Origin: JAFGCY01 sp964609245 | Lineage (GTDB): Bacteria > 4484-113 > JAFGCY01 | Direction of reading: 5' to 3' | Assembly (NCBI GenBank): GCA_964609245.1 | Contig: CAZSSB010000013.1 | Coordinates: forward strand, 1 to 64,000 | Length of the DNA stretch: 64,000 nt | Shown here: positions 1 to 8,073 of the stretch, piece by piece | Position numbering within the stretch: position 1 is the first letter of the stretch | How the letters are laid out: every line of letters starts with the position of its first letter | The notes under the pieces: model-generated | What the model saw: only the letters and a program-made list of their open reading frames with translations | Told to the model about the DNA's origin: nothing | The model's database searches: none | Program-made: the position numbers and the translations under genes

Positions 1-656
1 GTGGTGCAGGCCTCCAGCAGATCGCGGTCGTGGCTGACCAGCACCAGCGTGCCGCCGAAGCGCCGGAGCTGCTCCTCCAGCCACTCGAGGCCCGCCACGT
101 CAAGGTGGCTGTCCGGCTCGTCGAGCAGCAGCAGCTGGGGCTCGCTCAGCAGCGCCCGTGCCAGGGCCGCACGCGCCCGCTCCCCGCCGCTGAGGGTCCT
201 GAGGGGCAGCGCCTGGAGCTCCTCGGTGAGACCGAGCGCGGTGAGAAAGCGCCGGGCCTCGCCCTCCAGCCGGTAGCCGCCCGCCTCGCTGTACTGCGCC
301 ACCAGCGCCGCATAGCGCTCGGCCTCATCGGCACCGCTCTCGCCCTCCAGCTCCGCGATGCGGCGGTGCAGCGCGGCGATTTCCGGCCGGCACTCAAGCG
401 CGGCGCCGACCGCCGTCCCGTCCGCCTCATCCTCCGGGCACTGCCGCACCCAGGCCAGTGGGCCCGGCCCGACGTCGACGCTGCCCTGGTCCGGCTGAAG
501 CTCGCCGGCGATCAGGCGCAGGATGGTGGTCTTGCCGCTGCCGTTCTCGCCGACCAGGCCGGTTCTGCTGCCGGCCGTCAGGCTGAAGCCGGCCTCCGCC
601 AGCACTGCCCGGTCCCCGAAGGTCACGCTGACCCTGCTGAAACTGACCTGCGTCAT
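1..656 (-). CDS. ABC-F family ATP-binding protein, N-terminal part (runs off the left edge)
   Basis: Reading the minus strand from ATG at 656 gives MTQVSFSRVSVTFGDRAVLA and then one complete ABC ATPase domain: Walker A GENGSGKTT, signature LSGGERARAALARALL, Walker B LLLLDEPDSHLDV and H-loop LVSHDRDLLEA. The DEPxxHLD form and the lack of membrane segments are typical of the ABC-F (Uup/EttA/Vga) group, soluble twin-ATPase proteins that act on the ribosome. Only the first of the two expected ATPase domains lies in the window; the linker and second domain are beyond base 1, so the subtype cannot be decided. The start is supported by a GGAGG element just upstream (about 664-672 on the minus strand). 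The 249 bases between this gene and gyrB hold no gene I can support. Confidence 0.88.
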   Translation of the reverse strand, partial: MTQVSFSRVSVTFGDRAVLAEAGFSLTAGSRTGLVGENGSGKTTILRLIAGELQPDQGSVDVGPGPLAWVRQCPEDEADGTAVGAALECRPEIAALHRRIAELEGESGADEAERYAALVAQYSEAGGYRLEGEARRFLTALGLTEELQALPLRTLSGGERARAALARALLSEPQLLLLDEPDSHLDVAGLEWLEEQLRRFGGTLVLVSHDRDLLEACT

Positions 657-905
657 CGCTTGCCTCCTCCATCCGCCCGCTGGGGCGGCAGGGCGGCCCG
701 GAGATCGGGGCGACGGTCGGCGGTAGCGGACAGCATTGGCAGGGCTAGTGATGGGCGTGGTGCAGGGATGTCCAGCCAGCGACCGGCCATGGCCGCGATC
801 GACCCGGGCGTGTATGCCTCGGCCCGGCTTGCTGGCTTCAGTGCATCCCTGATCGCTCCCTGGAGGATTCGGCTAGATTCTACCAGAGTGACTGCTGGGC
901 CCGGA

Positions 906-2870
906 CTAAATATCCAAATTCCGCACTTCGCGGGCGTACTCGGTGATGAAGCGCTTGCGCGGCTGGACCTCGTTGCCCATCAGGCGCGTGAAGACCTCCT
1001 CGGCGTGCTTCTGGTCCTCGATGTTGACCTTCAGCAGCGTGCGGGTCTCGGGGTTCATGGTGAACTGCCACAGCTCCTCGGGGTTCATCTCACCGAGGCC
1101 CTTGAAGCGCGTGACCTCGACGCTGCCGCCCAGTTCCGCCAGCTTTGCGTCGCGCTCCTCCTCGGTGAAGACGTAGTGCGGCTTCTGCTTGCCCTTGCGC
1201 AGCCTAAACAGCGGATTGAGCGCGATGTAGACGTGGCCGCGCTCGATCAGCTCCGGCATGTGGCTGAAGAAGAAGGTCAGCAGCAGGGTGCGGATGTGGG
1301 CGCCGTCCACGTCGGCGTCGGTCAGGATCACGATCTTGTGATAGCGCAGCTTGTCGATGTTGAAGTTGGGGCTCAGGCCGGTGCCAGCGGCGGCGACGAT
1401 GTTGCGGATCTCCTGGTTCTGCAGAATCTTGTGGATCGAGGCCTTCTCGACGTTGAGGATCTTGCCGCGGATCGGCAGCACCGCCTGGAAGTTGCGGTTG
1501 CGGGCCTGCTTGGCGGGACCGGCGGCGCTGTCGCCCTCGACGATGAACAGCTCGCAGTTCTCGGGGTTGCGGTCGCTGCAATCCGTCAGCTTGCCCGGCA
1601 GGCTGCTCGCCAGCCCGGCCTTCTTGCGCTCGATGTCGCGGGCGCGCTTGGCCGCCTCGCGGGCGCGGGCCGCCGCCGCCGCGCGCTCGATGATCTTCTT
1701 GCCGACGCCGGGGTTCTCGTCCAGATGCGCGCTCAGGTACTCGCCGAGCGCCTGCTCCACCTGGCCCTTGACCTCGCTGTTGCCCAGCTGGCTCTTGGTC
1801 TGGCCCTCGAACTGCGGCTCGGTCAGCCAGACGCTGACGATCGCCGTCAGCCCCTCGCGGACGTCGTCGCCGGTGATGCTCTCCTTGCCCTTGATCAGCT
1901 CGCGCTTGGCGGCGTGGGTGTTCAGCGCGCGTGTCAGCGCCGACTTGAGGCCGATCACGTGGGTGCCGCCGTCCTTGGTGAAGATGTTGTTGGCGTAGCC
2001 GTTGATCCGCTCGCGATAGCCCGCCGTCCACTGCAGCGCGATCTCGACTCGGGTGCCGTTGATCTCGCTGACGAAGTGCATCACCGGCGAGATCACAGTC
2101 TGGTTGCGGTTGATGTACTTGACGTACTCGGAGATGCCGCCGCGGTACTTGAAGCGTTTCTTGCGCTCCTCCTCCTCGTCGGCGAGGTCGTTGATCAGGA
2201 TGATCTCGCAGCCGGCGTTGAGGAACGCCAGCTCGCGCAGCCGCTCCTCCAGCACCGTGGCCTTGAACTCGACGGTCTCGAAGACCTCGGGATCGGGGTA
2301 GAAGCGCACGAAGGTGCCGCGCTTCTTGGTCTTGCCGGTGACCTCCATCGGGGTGCTCAGCTCGCCGCGCTCGCAGGCGAGGTAGTGCACCTGGCCGTCG
2401 CGGTAGACCTCCACCTGGAAGCGCTCGCTGAGCGCGTTGACCACGCTGGAGCCCACGCCGTGCAGGCCGCCCGAGACCTTGTAGGCGCTGCCGCCGAACT
2501 TGCCACCGGCGTGCAGCGTGGTGTAGATCACCTCGACCGCGGGCTTGCCCTCCTCGGCCATTACGTCGACCGGCACGCCGCGCCCATTGTCCTCGACGCT
2601 GGCGGCGCCGTCCTTGTGCAGCCGCACCGTGATGCGGTCGGCGAAGCCGCCCATCACCTCGTCGATCGAGTTATCGACGATCTCGTAGACCAGGTGATGC
2701 AGCCCGGTTTCGCTGGTGGACCCAATGTACATCGCGGGCCGGTGGCGGACTCCCGCCAGGCCCTTGAGCACCTGGATGTCCTCGCCGGTGTAGTGCGCGG
2801 AGTCCTCGTCACCGTTGCCGTTTCGCGGCCGCAGCGGCTCTTCTTCAGGGTTTGGATCGTTCTTGCTCAA
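906..2870 (-). CDS. gyrB: DNA gyrase subunit B (type IIA topoisomerase ATPase subunit)
   Basis: A 654-residue protein with the full GyrB order: GHKL ATPase domain with EIVDNSIDE (about residues 63-71) and DNGRG (94-98), transducer domain with QTKSQLGN, TOPRIM domain with EGDSAAG (about 445-451) and DADVDGAH (518-525), and a C-terminal tail ending RNLDI as in many GyrB proteins. GyrB supplies ATP-driven strand passage for negative supercoiling as A2B2 with GyrA, which is not in the window. The length matches the short GyrB type without the proteobacterial insert. A ParE identity is less likely but cannot be fully excluded. The start is TTG at 2870, preceded by AGGAGA at a good distance and by a TATAAT hexamer (minus strand, 2912-2917). 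The TOPRIM glutamate motif reads EGDSAAGPAK instead of the common EGDSAGGSAK. Confidence 0.95.
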   Translation of the reverse strand: MSKNDPNPEEEPLRPRNGNGDEDSAHYTGEDIQVLKGLAGVRHRPAMYIGSTSETGLHHLVYEIVDNSIDEVMGGFADRITVRLHKDGAASVEDNGRGVPVDVMAEEGKPAVEVIYTTLHAGGKFGGSAYKVSGGLHGVGSSVVNALSERFQVEVYRDGQVHYLACERGELSTPMEVTGKTKKRGTFVRFYPDPEVFETVEFKATVLEERLRELAFLNAGCEIILINDLADEEEERKKRFKYRGGISEYVKYINRNQTVISPVMHFVSEINGTRVEIALQWTAGYRERINGYANNIFTKDGGTHVIGLKSALTRALNTHAAKRELIKGKESITGDDVREGLTAIVSVWLTEPQFEGQTKSQLGNSEVKGQVEQALGEYLSAHLDENPGVGKKIIERAAAAARAREAAKRARDIERKKAGLASSLPGKLTDCSDRNPENCELFIVEGDSAAGPAKQARNRNFQAVLPIRGKILNVEKASIHKILQNQEIRNIVAAAGTGLSPNFNIDKLRYHKIVILTDADVDGAHIRTLLLTFFFSHMPELIERGHVYIALNPLFRLRKGKQKPHYVFTEEERDAKLAELGGSVEVTRFKGLGEMNPEELWQFTMNPETRTLLKVNIEDQKHAEEVFTRLMGNEVQPRKRFITEYAREVRNLDI

Positions 2871-2911
2871 TTACGTTCTCCTGCCGAAGAAAGGCACGTC
2901 GTAAGACATAT

Positions 2912-2917
2912 ATTATA
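2912..2917 (-). promoter_or_regulatory. -10 element of gyrB
   Basis: Perfect TATAAT on the minus strand, about 41 bases before the gyrB TTG start. It predicts a short leader of about 35 bases that contains the AGGAGA ribosome-binding site. No convincing -35 hexamer is seen. Confidence 0.55.
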
Positions 2918-3027
2918 CCAGACGAATGACGGGAAAAACGTGTTCAGCCCGCATGAATTCTGGGCTGATCGACCTCGCGGCCGGCACGCGGCGGCAGGTC
3001 GGACGGTGGATAGTGGCGTATGGTCTA

Positions 3028-3957
3028 CTATTTGCCGAACTCGGCAGTGGCGGCCATCTCGGTCTGGTACTCGGTACTGTCCAGTACGTTGCTGAGCCGG
3101 CCCAGCGCCCCGTGGCGCTCGAGGTTTTCACGCAGCCGGGCGTGGACGCGCAGGCTCAGCCACTGCTCGATGTCGTCCATGTGCTGTGGGGGGTCGAAGC
3201 CCAGCGCCAGCCCCCCGCAGGCGATGCAGCCGCCCGGTTCGCCCCATTCGGCGAACAACGGGGTCCAGAGGTGGAAGACCCCCAGCTGCAGGCTCTCGGG
3301 CAGCCCCCAGCGTTGCGCGACCTTGAAGGTCAGCGACCGTGAGGTGACGCCGAACCGGTTGGCCTCGAAGTTGAGGCGCTGCGGCTCGTGGGTGGTGGCG
3401 AAGTACTCCGGCATCTCGGCCGGGAAGCGGCGCGCCAGCAGGAAGGTCCCCAGGCGCCCCAGCAGGCAGCGGGTGGCGATCGCCGCCGGATCCGGCTCGC
3501 GCATCTCCCGCGCCCAGTTGAAGGCGATGATCGCGCCGTTGTCCGTGCTGCGCTGGATGCCGAGCATGTGCTCGCGCACGATGCCCGGCAGCTTCTGGGC
3601 GCTTTGCTCGATCTGGTAGTTGACCACCATGCTGCGCACCAGGTTGAAGCCCAGGTGCACCAGCGCGGTCCCCAGCGACGTGATCGGCGTCCGCGGCGCC
3701 ATCGCGGCGCTGTTGGCGCGGGCCAGCAGCCGGCCGGTCAGCACCGAGTCCCCCGCGATGCGGGACGCCAGCCGTTTGGGATCATAGGAGTCGAGCTGCA
3801 GGTCGCGGTCCATCAGTTCCAGCAGCAGCGGCGGCGGCGGGAAATCGTCGATGTCGCGGATCCACAGCTCGCGCACGTCGGCGGGCAGGCTCTCCCAGGT
3901 GGGATCCGGACCGACCAGGCTGTCACGACCCATTGCTATCTCCGCGGCTTGAGCCAT
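3028..3957 (-). CDS. HDOD domain protein
   Basis: A soluble protein of up to 309 residues. After a short N-terminal segment it shows the HDOD pattern: DIDDFPPPPLLLELM, then DPKRLASRIAGDSVLTGRLLARANSA, then ITSLGTALVHLGFNLVRSMVV, the helical core that matches HD-domain folds without the metal-binding HD dyad. HDOD proteins are regulatory or scaffold proteins in signalling, motility and cyclic-di-GMP networks; no enzymatic activity is expected. A second in-frame ATG at 3933 has a better ribosome-binding site (GGAGATAG), so the protein may be eight residues shorter. It is transcribed toward gyrB with about 157 bases between them. Its own target cannot be inferred from the sequence. Confidence 0.75.
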   Translation of the reverse strand: MAQAAEIAMGRDSLVGPDPTWESLPADVRELWIRDIDDFPPPPLLLELMDRDLQLDSYDPKRLASRIAGDSVLTGRLLARANSAAMAPRTPITSLGTALVHLGFNLVRSMVVNYQIEQSAQKLPGIVREHMLGIQRSTDNGAIIAFNWAREMREPDPAAIATRCLLGRLGTFLLARRFPAEMPEYFATTHEPQRLNFEANRFGVTSRSLTFKVAQRWGLPESLQLGVFHLWTPLFAEWGEPGGCIACGGLALGFDPPQHMDDIEQWLSLRVHARLRENLERHGALGRLSNVLDSTEYQTEMAATAEFGK

Positions 3958-4014
3958 TGTGTTCTTCCAGCTGCCCCAGGCCCGAGGCGCGTAGCGAGCG
4001 CTTCGATGCTCGCG

Positions 4015-4704
4015 CTACTCCTCAGCTGGTCTCGGAGTTATCTCCAGCACGAAGGGGAACTCATACAACTCGTAAGCATTGCTGACGATCACGCGGCAGT
4101 TGTAGGCGCCGCTGGCGCTTTCGTTGAACGTCACCTGGGGGTGTGCGTCGTTACTGCCGCTGGGGCTGCAGGCGCCGCCGAAGTCCCAGGCGTACTCGCT
4201 GACGTTGCCACTGCCGATCACCGCGCTGAATGTCGCCCGGCCAGCTCCCTGACCGTGCAGCGGAGTCACCGCCACGACCGTCAAGGGGGCCACCGTCAAC
4301 GTGAAGTTGTAGGTGGCGGTCTGGTTCTCCTCGTCGCCGTGGCACGTACCCTTCAGCGTCAGCGTGCAGTCATATGGGCTGCGCTGACCGTCGCGCAGCA
4401 CGACCGTCGGGCTGGCGTCATGGCTGATGTTGGGTTCAGCGCCGGTGCCGAAATTCCAGATGTACAGCCCCTGAAACTCCTCCAGCCCCGTGGCTTCGTC
4501 CAGGCTCACAATAGCGCCGGACGGGAGGCACAGCGTGGCTTCGAACTGGACCTCCTCCCCGCTGACCCCGGACAGCGGCTTGATGCTCTCCACCTCGGGA
4601 GCATCCGAGGCGTAGTCGCCCTCGATGGCGCGGATCGTACCGGCACAAGCCGAGGCCAGCATGCAGGAAATCAGCAGCCCGAGTATGGCGATCATCCTGT
4701 TCAT
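4015..4704 (-). CDS. Lipoprotein with two PKD-like domains
   Basis: A protein of about 229 residues. The N-terminus MNRMIAILGLLISCMLASAC is a lipoprotein signal with lipobox ASAC. Two immunoglobulin-like segments follow, each with the PKD-type W/F core: YIWNFGTG and YAWDFGGAC, with paired cysteines. PKD domains are extracellular beta-sandwich spacers found in surface and secreted proteins. I choose ATG at 4704 over GTG at 4710 because GGAGGG lies 5-6 bases before 4704 but touches 4710. The nearest genes are an HDOD protein and a YjbQ protein, neither of which hints at a substrate. The function is unknown beyond an envelope location. Confidence 0.7.
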   Translation of the reverse strand: MNRMIAILGLLISCMLASACAGTIRAIEGDYASDAPEVESIKPLSGVSGEEVQFEATLCLPSGAIVSLDEATGLEEFQGLYIWNFGTGAEPNISHDASPTVVLRDGQRSPYDCTLTLKGTCHGDEENQTATYNFTLTVAPLTVVAVTPLHGQGAGRATFSAVIGSGNVSEYAWDFGGACSPSGSNDAHPQVTFNESASGAYNCRVIVSNAYELYEFPFVLEITPRPAEE

Positions 4705-4843
4705 CTTCACCCTCCAGAATGGACCCCGGACACCCCGCTACGCAGCTGCACGTATAGCTCGCGCGCTGAAGTGCTCCGTTGTCACCCCGATCTCAACCGT
4801 CACCATTAAACCACAATTCGTCTGATAAGCCAAGTGCCCGAGG

Positions 4844-5248
4844 TTATCCACCAGTGGGGATAACCAGCACTTCAACCTTGCGGTTCTGGCGCGGACCGTC
4901 GAACTCCGCGAAGAGGATGCCCTGCCAGGTGCCCAGCAGCGGCCGGCCATCGCGCACGGGCACCGTCAGCTGGCAGCCGATCAGGCTGCTCTTGACGTGC
5001 GCCGGCGAGTTACCCTCCGCGTGCCGGTAGGGCCAGTCGTAGGCGACGATGCGCTCCAGCGCCATCAGCAGGTCGTGCTTGACGTCGGGATCGGCGTTCT
5101 CGTTGATGGTCAACGCGGCGGTGGTGTGGAAGCACCACAGGCAGCAGATTCCGGTGTCCACGCCGGACTCGGCCACGGCAGTCCGGACCTGCGCCGTGAT
5201 GTCGATCAGCTCTTCGCGCTGACGGCTGTCGATCTGGATCGTACTCAT
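4844..5248 (-). CDS. YjbQ/UPF0047 family protein
   Basis: A protein of 134 residues matching the YjbQ (UPF0047) family along its length: CCLWCFHTTAALTINENADPDV near the middle of the first half, HAEGNSPAHVKSSLIG, and the C-terminal LGTWQGILFAEFDGPR followed by a short beta strand. YjbQ proteins are small trimers; E. coli YjbQ has reported weak thiamine-phosphate synthase activity, but the physiological role is not settled. The start MSTIQIDSR at 5248 is chosen over the more upstream in-frame ATG because it matches the family length and because a TACATT hexamer lies exactly six bases upstream (minus strand 5255-5260), suggesting a leaderless transcript. Confidence 0.85.
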   Translation of the reverse strand: MSTIQIDSRQREELIDITAQVRTAVAESGVDTGICCLWCFHTTAALTINENADPDVKHDLLMALERIVAYDWPYRHAEGNSPAHVKSSLIGCQLTVPVRDGRPLLGTWQGILFAEFDGPRQNRKVEVLVIPTGG

Positions 5249-5260
5249 ACAAGTAATGTA
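5249..5260 (-). promoter_or_regulatory. -10 hexamer TACATT six bases before the yjbQ-like ATG
   Basis: On the minus strand TACATT (5255-5260) is followed by six bases and then ATG. The transcription start would fall on or next to the start codon. No ribosome-binding site is present between them. It is one of a series of such sites in the window. Confidence 0.55.
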
Positions 5261-5363
5261 CCAGCAGCGGGCAGCCGCGCGTCGCCGGGGCTGGCCAATA
5301 GCGATCCGGCCGGCCGGTGCCCCCTGAATGCCAACCAGAGGCCGGGTGATAGTATGAAGCACC

Positions 5364-7022
5364 GTGAACTCCACCATCCCACTTGCTCGCTTTCCCGGCG
5401 CCAGCTCGTTCCTCGTGGACTACGCGACGCGCCCGGAGCGCGTGATGCAGTGGTTTGACTACGACCCCCACGGCGACAGCGCGCTGGAGGCGCGACTGGC
5501 CGAACTGGACGAGCAGGGCCGGTTGGACGTAGTCCGCACGGCGGAGCGGGGGGCGTGGGTGGCGGCGGTGCACACCCAGCAGCTGCAGTGGGGCGCGGGC
5601 GAGGCTGCAACGCGTGCCGCGGAGCAGCTGGGCCTCCCGGACACCTACGTAGTGGCCACCGGCCAGCAGGTGGGGCTGTTCGGCGGGCCGCTATATGCCG
5701 TACTGAAGGCCGCCACGGCCGTCCGGCTGTGCCGGCAGCTGGCCGAACGATTCCCGGGCAAGCGGTTCGTACCCACCTTCTGGATGGCCAGCTCGGACAG
5801 CGACTTCGAGGAAGTGCGGCGCAGCTGGATCATCGATCAGCGGGGGGAACCCCTTGAGATCTCCCTGCCGCCCGCCGGCCCCGAGGACGAAGGTCTGGTG
5901 GTGTCAAGGCGAGACACCCGAGCGGCGATCGACACCGCGCTGAGCCAGGTGGCGGAGGCACTGCCGGGCGGTAGCTGTCGCGATGATGTGCTGGACGCGC
6001 TGCGCACGGACTATGCCACCGGCGGCCTGGTGGAGGGCTTCGCCCGCTGGATGGCGCGCCTGTTCGCCGGCACCGAGCTGGTGCTGATCGATCCGCAGGA
6101 CCCGGTGCTGATGCAGTGCGCCCGGCCGCTGATCCGGCGCGAACTGGAGACCGCCGCCGAGACCGAGCGGCTGCTGGCGGAGCGCAACGACGAATTGGAG
6201 AGCGCCGGTTACGTGCCGCAGGTCGAGCGCCTGCCGGGCGACACCGGGCTGTTCCTGCTGGACCAGCACGGCCGCCGGGACAAGCTCGCGCGCCACGGCG
6301 CCGGTTTCCTGCTGCGCAGCGCCAGGACTGAGCTGAGCGGCACGGAGCTGCTGACAATCGCCGACGTGACGCCGGAGCGCTTCGTGGCCGGGGTGACGCT
6401 GCGGCCGCTCTACCAGAATACGCTGTTTCCCGTGGCGGCCTTCGTCGGCGGGGGTGCCGAGATCGCCTATCGCGCGCAGGTCACCGCGGTATTCGCCCAT
6501 CACGGTCAGCGGATGGCCCCGGCCTATCCGCGGGCATCGGCGACGCTGCTGACGGACAAGCTGGCCGGCGTGCCGGACGAACTGGGGCTGGAGCTGACGG
6601 ACTGCTTCGCCGCGCCGCAGGATCTGGCACAGCGCGTGGTGGCCGGCAGCCGCCCGCCGCAGGTCGATCAGGCCCTGGCCGACTACCGGCGGGCGATCAC
6701 CGAGGCGGACGCGGGTCTCAGGGCGGTCGCGGCCGAACTGGACCCGACGCTGGAGCAGTCATTCGAGACCCTGCGCGGCAATTTGGAGCGGCACGTTGAG
6801 AAGCTCGAGAAGAAGATTACCAGCTCACTCAAGCGGCAAGGCGAGGTCGTCGTGGGCCGCGCGACGCGTCTGCAGAGCCTCGTCTATCCGCTGCAGATGC
6901 CGCAGGAGCGCGCGTTGGCCGCGCTCAGTTTCCTGCCGCGCTACGGGTTCGGGCTGGTGCCGCAGCTGATCGATCGCCTGACGGTGCCCGGCTGGGAGCA
7001 CCAGGTGGTAACACTGGAGTAG
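5364..7022 (+). CDS. bshC: Putative bacillithiol biosynthesis cysteine-adding enzyme BshC
   Basis: A 552-residue protein with the BshC layout: an N-terminal region, then the nucleotidyl-transferase-like core VVATGQQVGLFGGPLYAVLKA and FVPTFWMASSDSDFEEV, then a long segment with ALYPRASATLLTDK-like sequence (AYPRASATLL), and a C-terminal coiled coil (about residues 430-490). In the known pathway BshC joins cysteine to glucosaminyl-malate to give bacillithiol, the low-molecular-weight thiol of Firmicutes and some other phyla. The HxGH-like nucleotide motif is not obvious here, as in known BshC. The start is GTG at 5364, with TAGTAT at 5350-5355 and no ribosome-binding site, so it may be leaderless. 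A TIM-barrel gene follows two bases later and is likely co-transcribed. Confidence 0.85.
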   Translation: MNSTIPLARFPGASSFLVDYATRPERVMQWFDYDPHGDSALEARLAELDEQGRLDVVRTAERGAWVAAVHTQQLQWGAGEAATRAAEQLGLPDTYVVATGQQVGLFGGPLYAVLKAATAVRLCRQLAERFPGKRFVPTFWMASSDSDFEEVRRSWIIDQRGEPLEISLPPAGPEDEGLVVSRRDTRAAIDTALSQVAEALPGGSCRDDVLDALRTDYATGGLVEGFARWMARLFAGTELVLIDPQDPVLMQCARPLIRRELETAAETERLLAERNDELESAGYVPQVERLPGDTGLFLLDQHGRRDKLARHGAGFLLRSARTELSGTELLTIADVTPERFVAGVTLRPLYQNTLFPVAAFVGGGAEIAYRAQVTAVFAHHGQRMAPAYPRASATLLTDKLAGVPDELGLELTDCFAAPQDLAQRVVAGSRPPQVDQALADYRRAITEADAGLRAVAAELDPTLEQSFETLRGNLERHVEKLEKKITSSLKRQGEVVVGRATRLQSLVYPLQMPQERALAALSFLPRYGFGLVPQLIDRLTVPGWEHQVVTLE

Positions 7023-7024
7023 CA

Positions 7025-7912
7025 ATGGACACTGGAATCTCAACACTGGTCGATCTCGATGTGCCGATCGCGGATCTGGCCCGCATGATTGCCGCGGCCG
7101 GGTTTACCCACATCAGTCTCAGTCACGACATCAAGCACGCGCGCTATCACCTGCCGGAAGGGCGGGAGCAGCTTAGGCGCCTGCTGGACGAAACCGGGCT
7201 CAGGCTGAACTACATCCATCCGCCGCTGGAGTGCTATCACGACCTGACCAGTCCCGAGCCGCAGGTCAGACGAGCGACCATCGAGATGATGAAGCTGGCG
7301 CTGGACGCCGTCGCCGCTCTCGGCGGCTGCTCAATCACGGTCCACGTCGCGAACGAAAGCTCGATTCCCGACGAGCAGTTCCCCCAGCGGGTCAGCAGCG
7401 GACTGGAATCACTCAAGGAACTCGCCGACTACGCCGGGCAGCGCGACGCCGTCGTGACGGTGGAGAATCTGCCGGCGACAATGGACATCGGGCGCCTGAG
7501 CCTGGAGGTGATCCGCGCCACCGCCGACCAGCCGGAGATCAAAGTCTGTCTGGACTCCTGCCACGCCACGATGCACAACAGCCAGGCCGTCGAACTGGTG
7601 CGCGAGATGGCACCCCGGGTGCTGACCACCCACCTGTCTGACACCATGGGTGATGAGGACAGCCATCTGATGCCCGGCGAGGGCAACGTCGACTACCCGG
7701 AGATCACGCGTGAGTTGGGCCAGGCGGGCTTCAGCGGAGTAGTCGATCTGGAGTGCAGCCTCTGGATGCTGAGACGTCGCCATGAACGGGGCGCCCTGCA
7801 TGCCGATGACCCGGTGCCGTGCAGCACGGAGCACTACCTGGAGCGCAGTCATGCGGCGGCGCTCTGGCTGGGCGAGCTGATCGAACGCGCGCGGCTGGAA
7901 GCCGGGTCCTGA
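7025..7912 (+). CDS. Sugar phosphate isomerase/epimerase-like TIM-barrel protein (xylose isomerase/AP endonuclease 2 fold)
   Basis: A 295-residue protein with the metal site pattern of the AP-endonuclease-2/xylose-isomerase-like superfamily: TVENLPA (Glu ligand), CLDSCHATMH (Asp and His), HLSDTMGDEDSHLMPGEGNVDY (His, Asp, GEG), and VVDLECSL (final Glu). These residues hold one to three divalent metals in sugar epimerases and related enzymes. It begins two bases after bshC with GGAG just upstream, so translation is probably coupled. Whether it takes part in thiol-sugar metabolism is not shown; the exact substrate is unknown. The long antisense reading frame over this gene is a composition artefact. 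Confidence 0.75.
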   Translation: MDTGISTLVDLDVPIADLARMIAAAGFTHISLSHDIKHARYHLPEGREQLRRLLDETGLRLNYIHPPLECYHDLTSPEPQVRRATIEMMKLALDAVAALGGCSITVHVANESSIPDEQFPQRVSSGLESLKELADYAGQRDAVVTVENLPATMDIGRLSLEVIRATADQPEIKVCLDSCHATMHNSQAVELVREMAPRVLTTHLSDTMGDEDSHLMPGEGNVDYPEITRELGQAGFSGVVDLECSLWMLRRRHERGALHADDPVPCSTEHYLERSHAAALWLGELIERARLEAGS

Positions 7913-8073
7913 GCGCTATCGGGCGGACTGTCGTATGCCTGCCGCGAGCGTGCAACCCGGGTGGGGCGACGAGCGTCACAGGTTGCAGCGGGCGACTGGA
8001 TGCAGCTGCAGCGTTCCTGGATGCGGGCCGCCGCGTACCGATCAGCCCGGCTCGGAAGGGAGGTAACTCGGCA

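Noticed and set aside
657..905. A gene or small RNA between the ABC-F gene and gyrB
   Set aside because: No ribosome-binding site with a plausible frame and no recognisable structure. A TAGAAT on the minus strand (877-882) is too weak alone.
30..3095. A 1021-residue plus-strand reading frame over the ABC-F and gyrB genes
   Set aside because: It lies antisense to two well-matched genes, has low-complexity composition rich in Ala, Leu, Arg and Asp, and no recognisable domain; high GC at third positions keeps antisense frames open.
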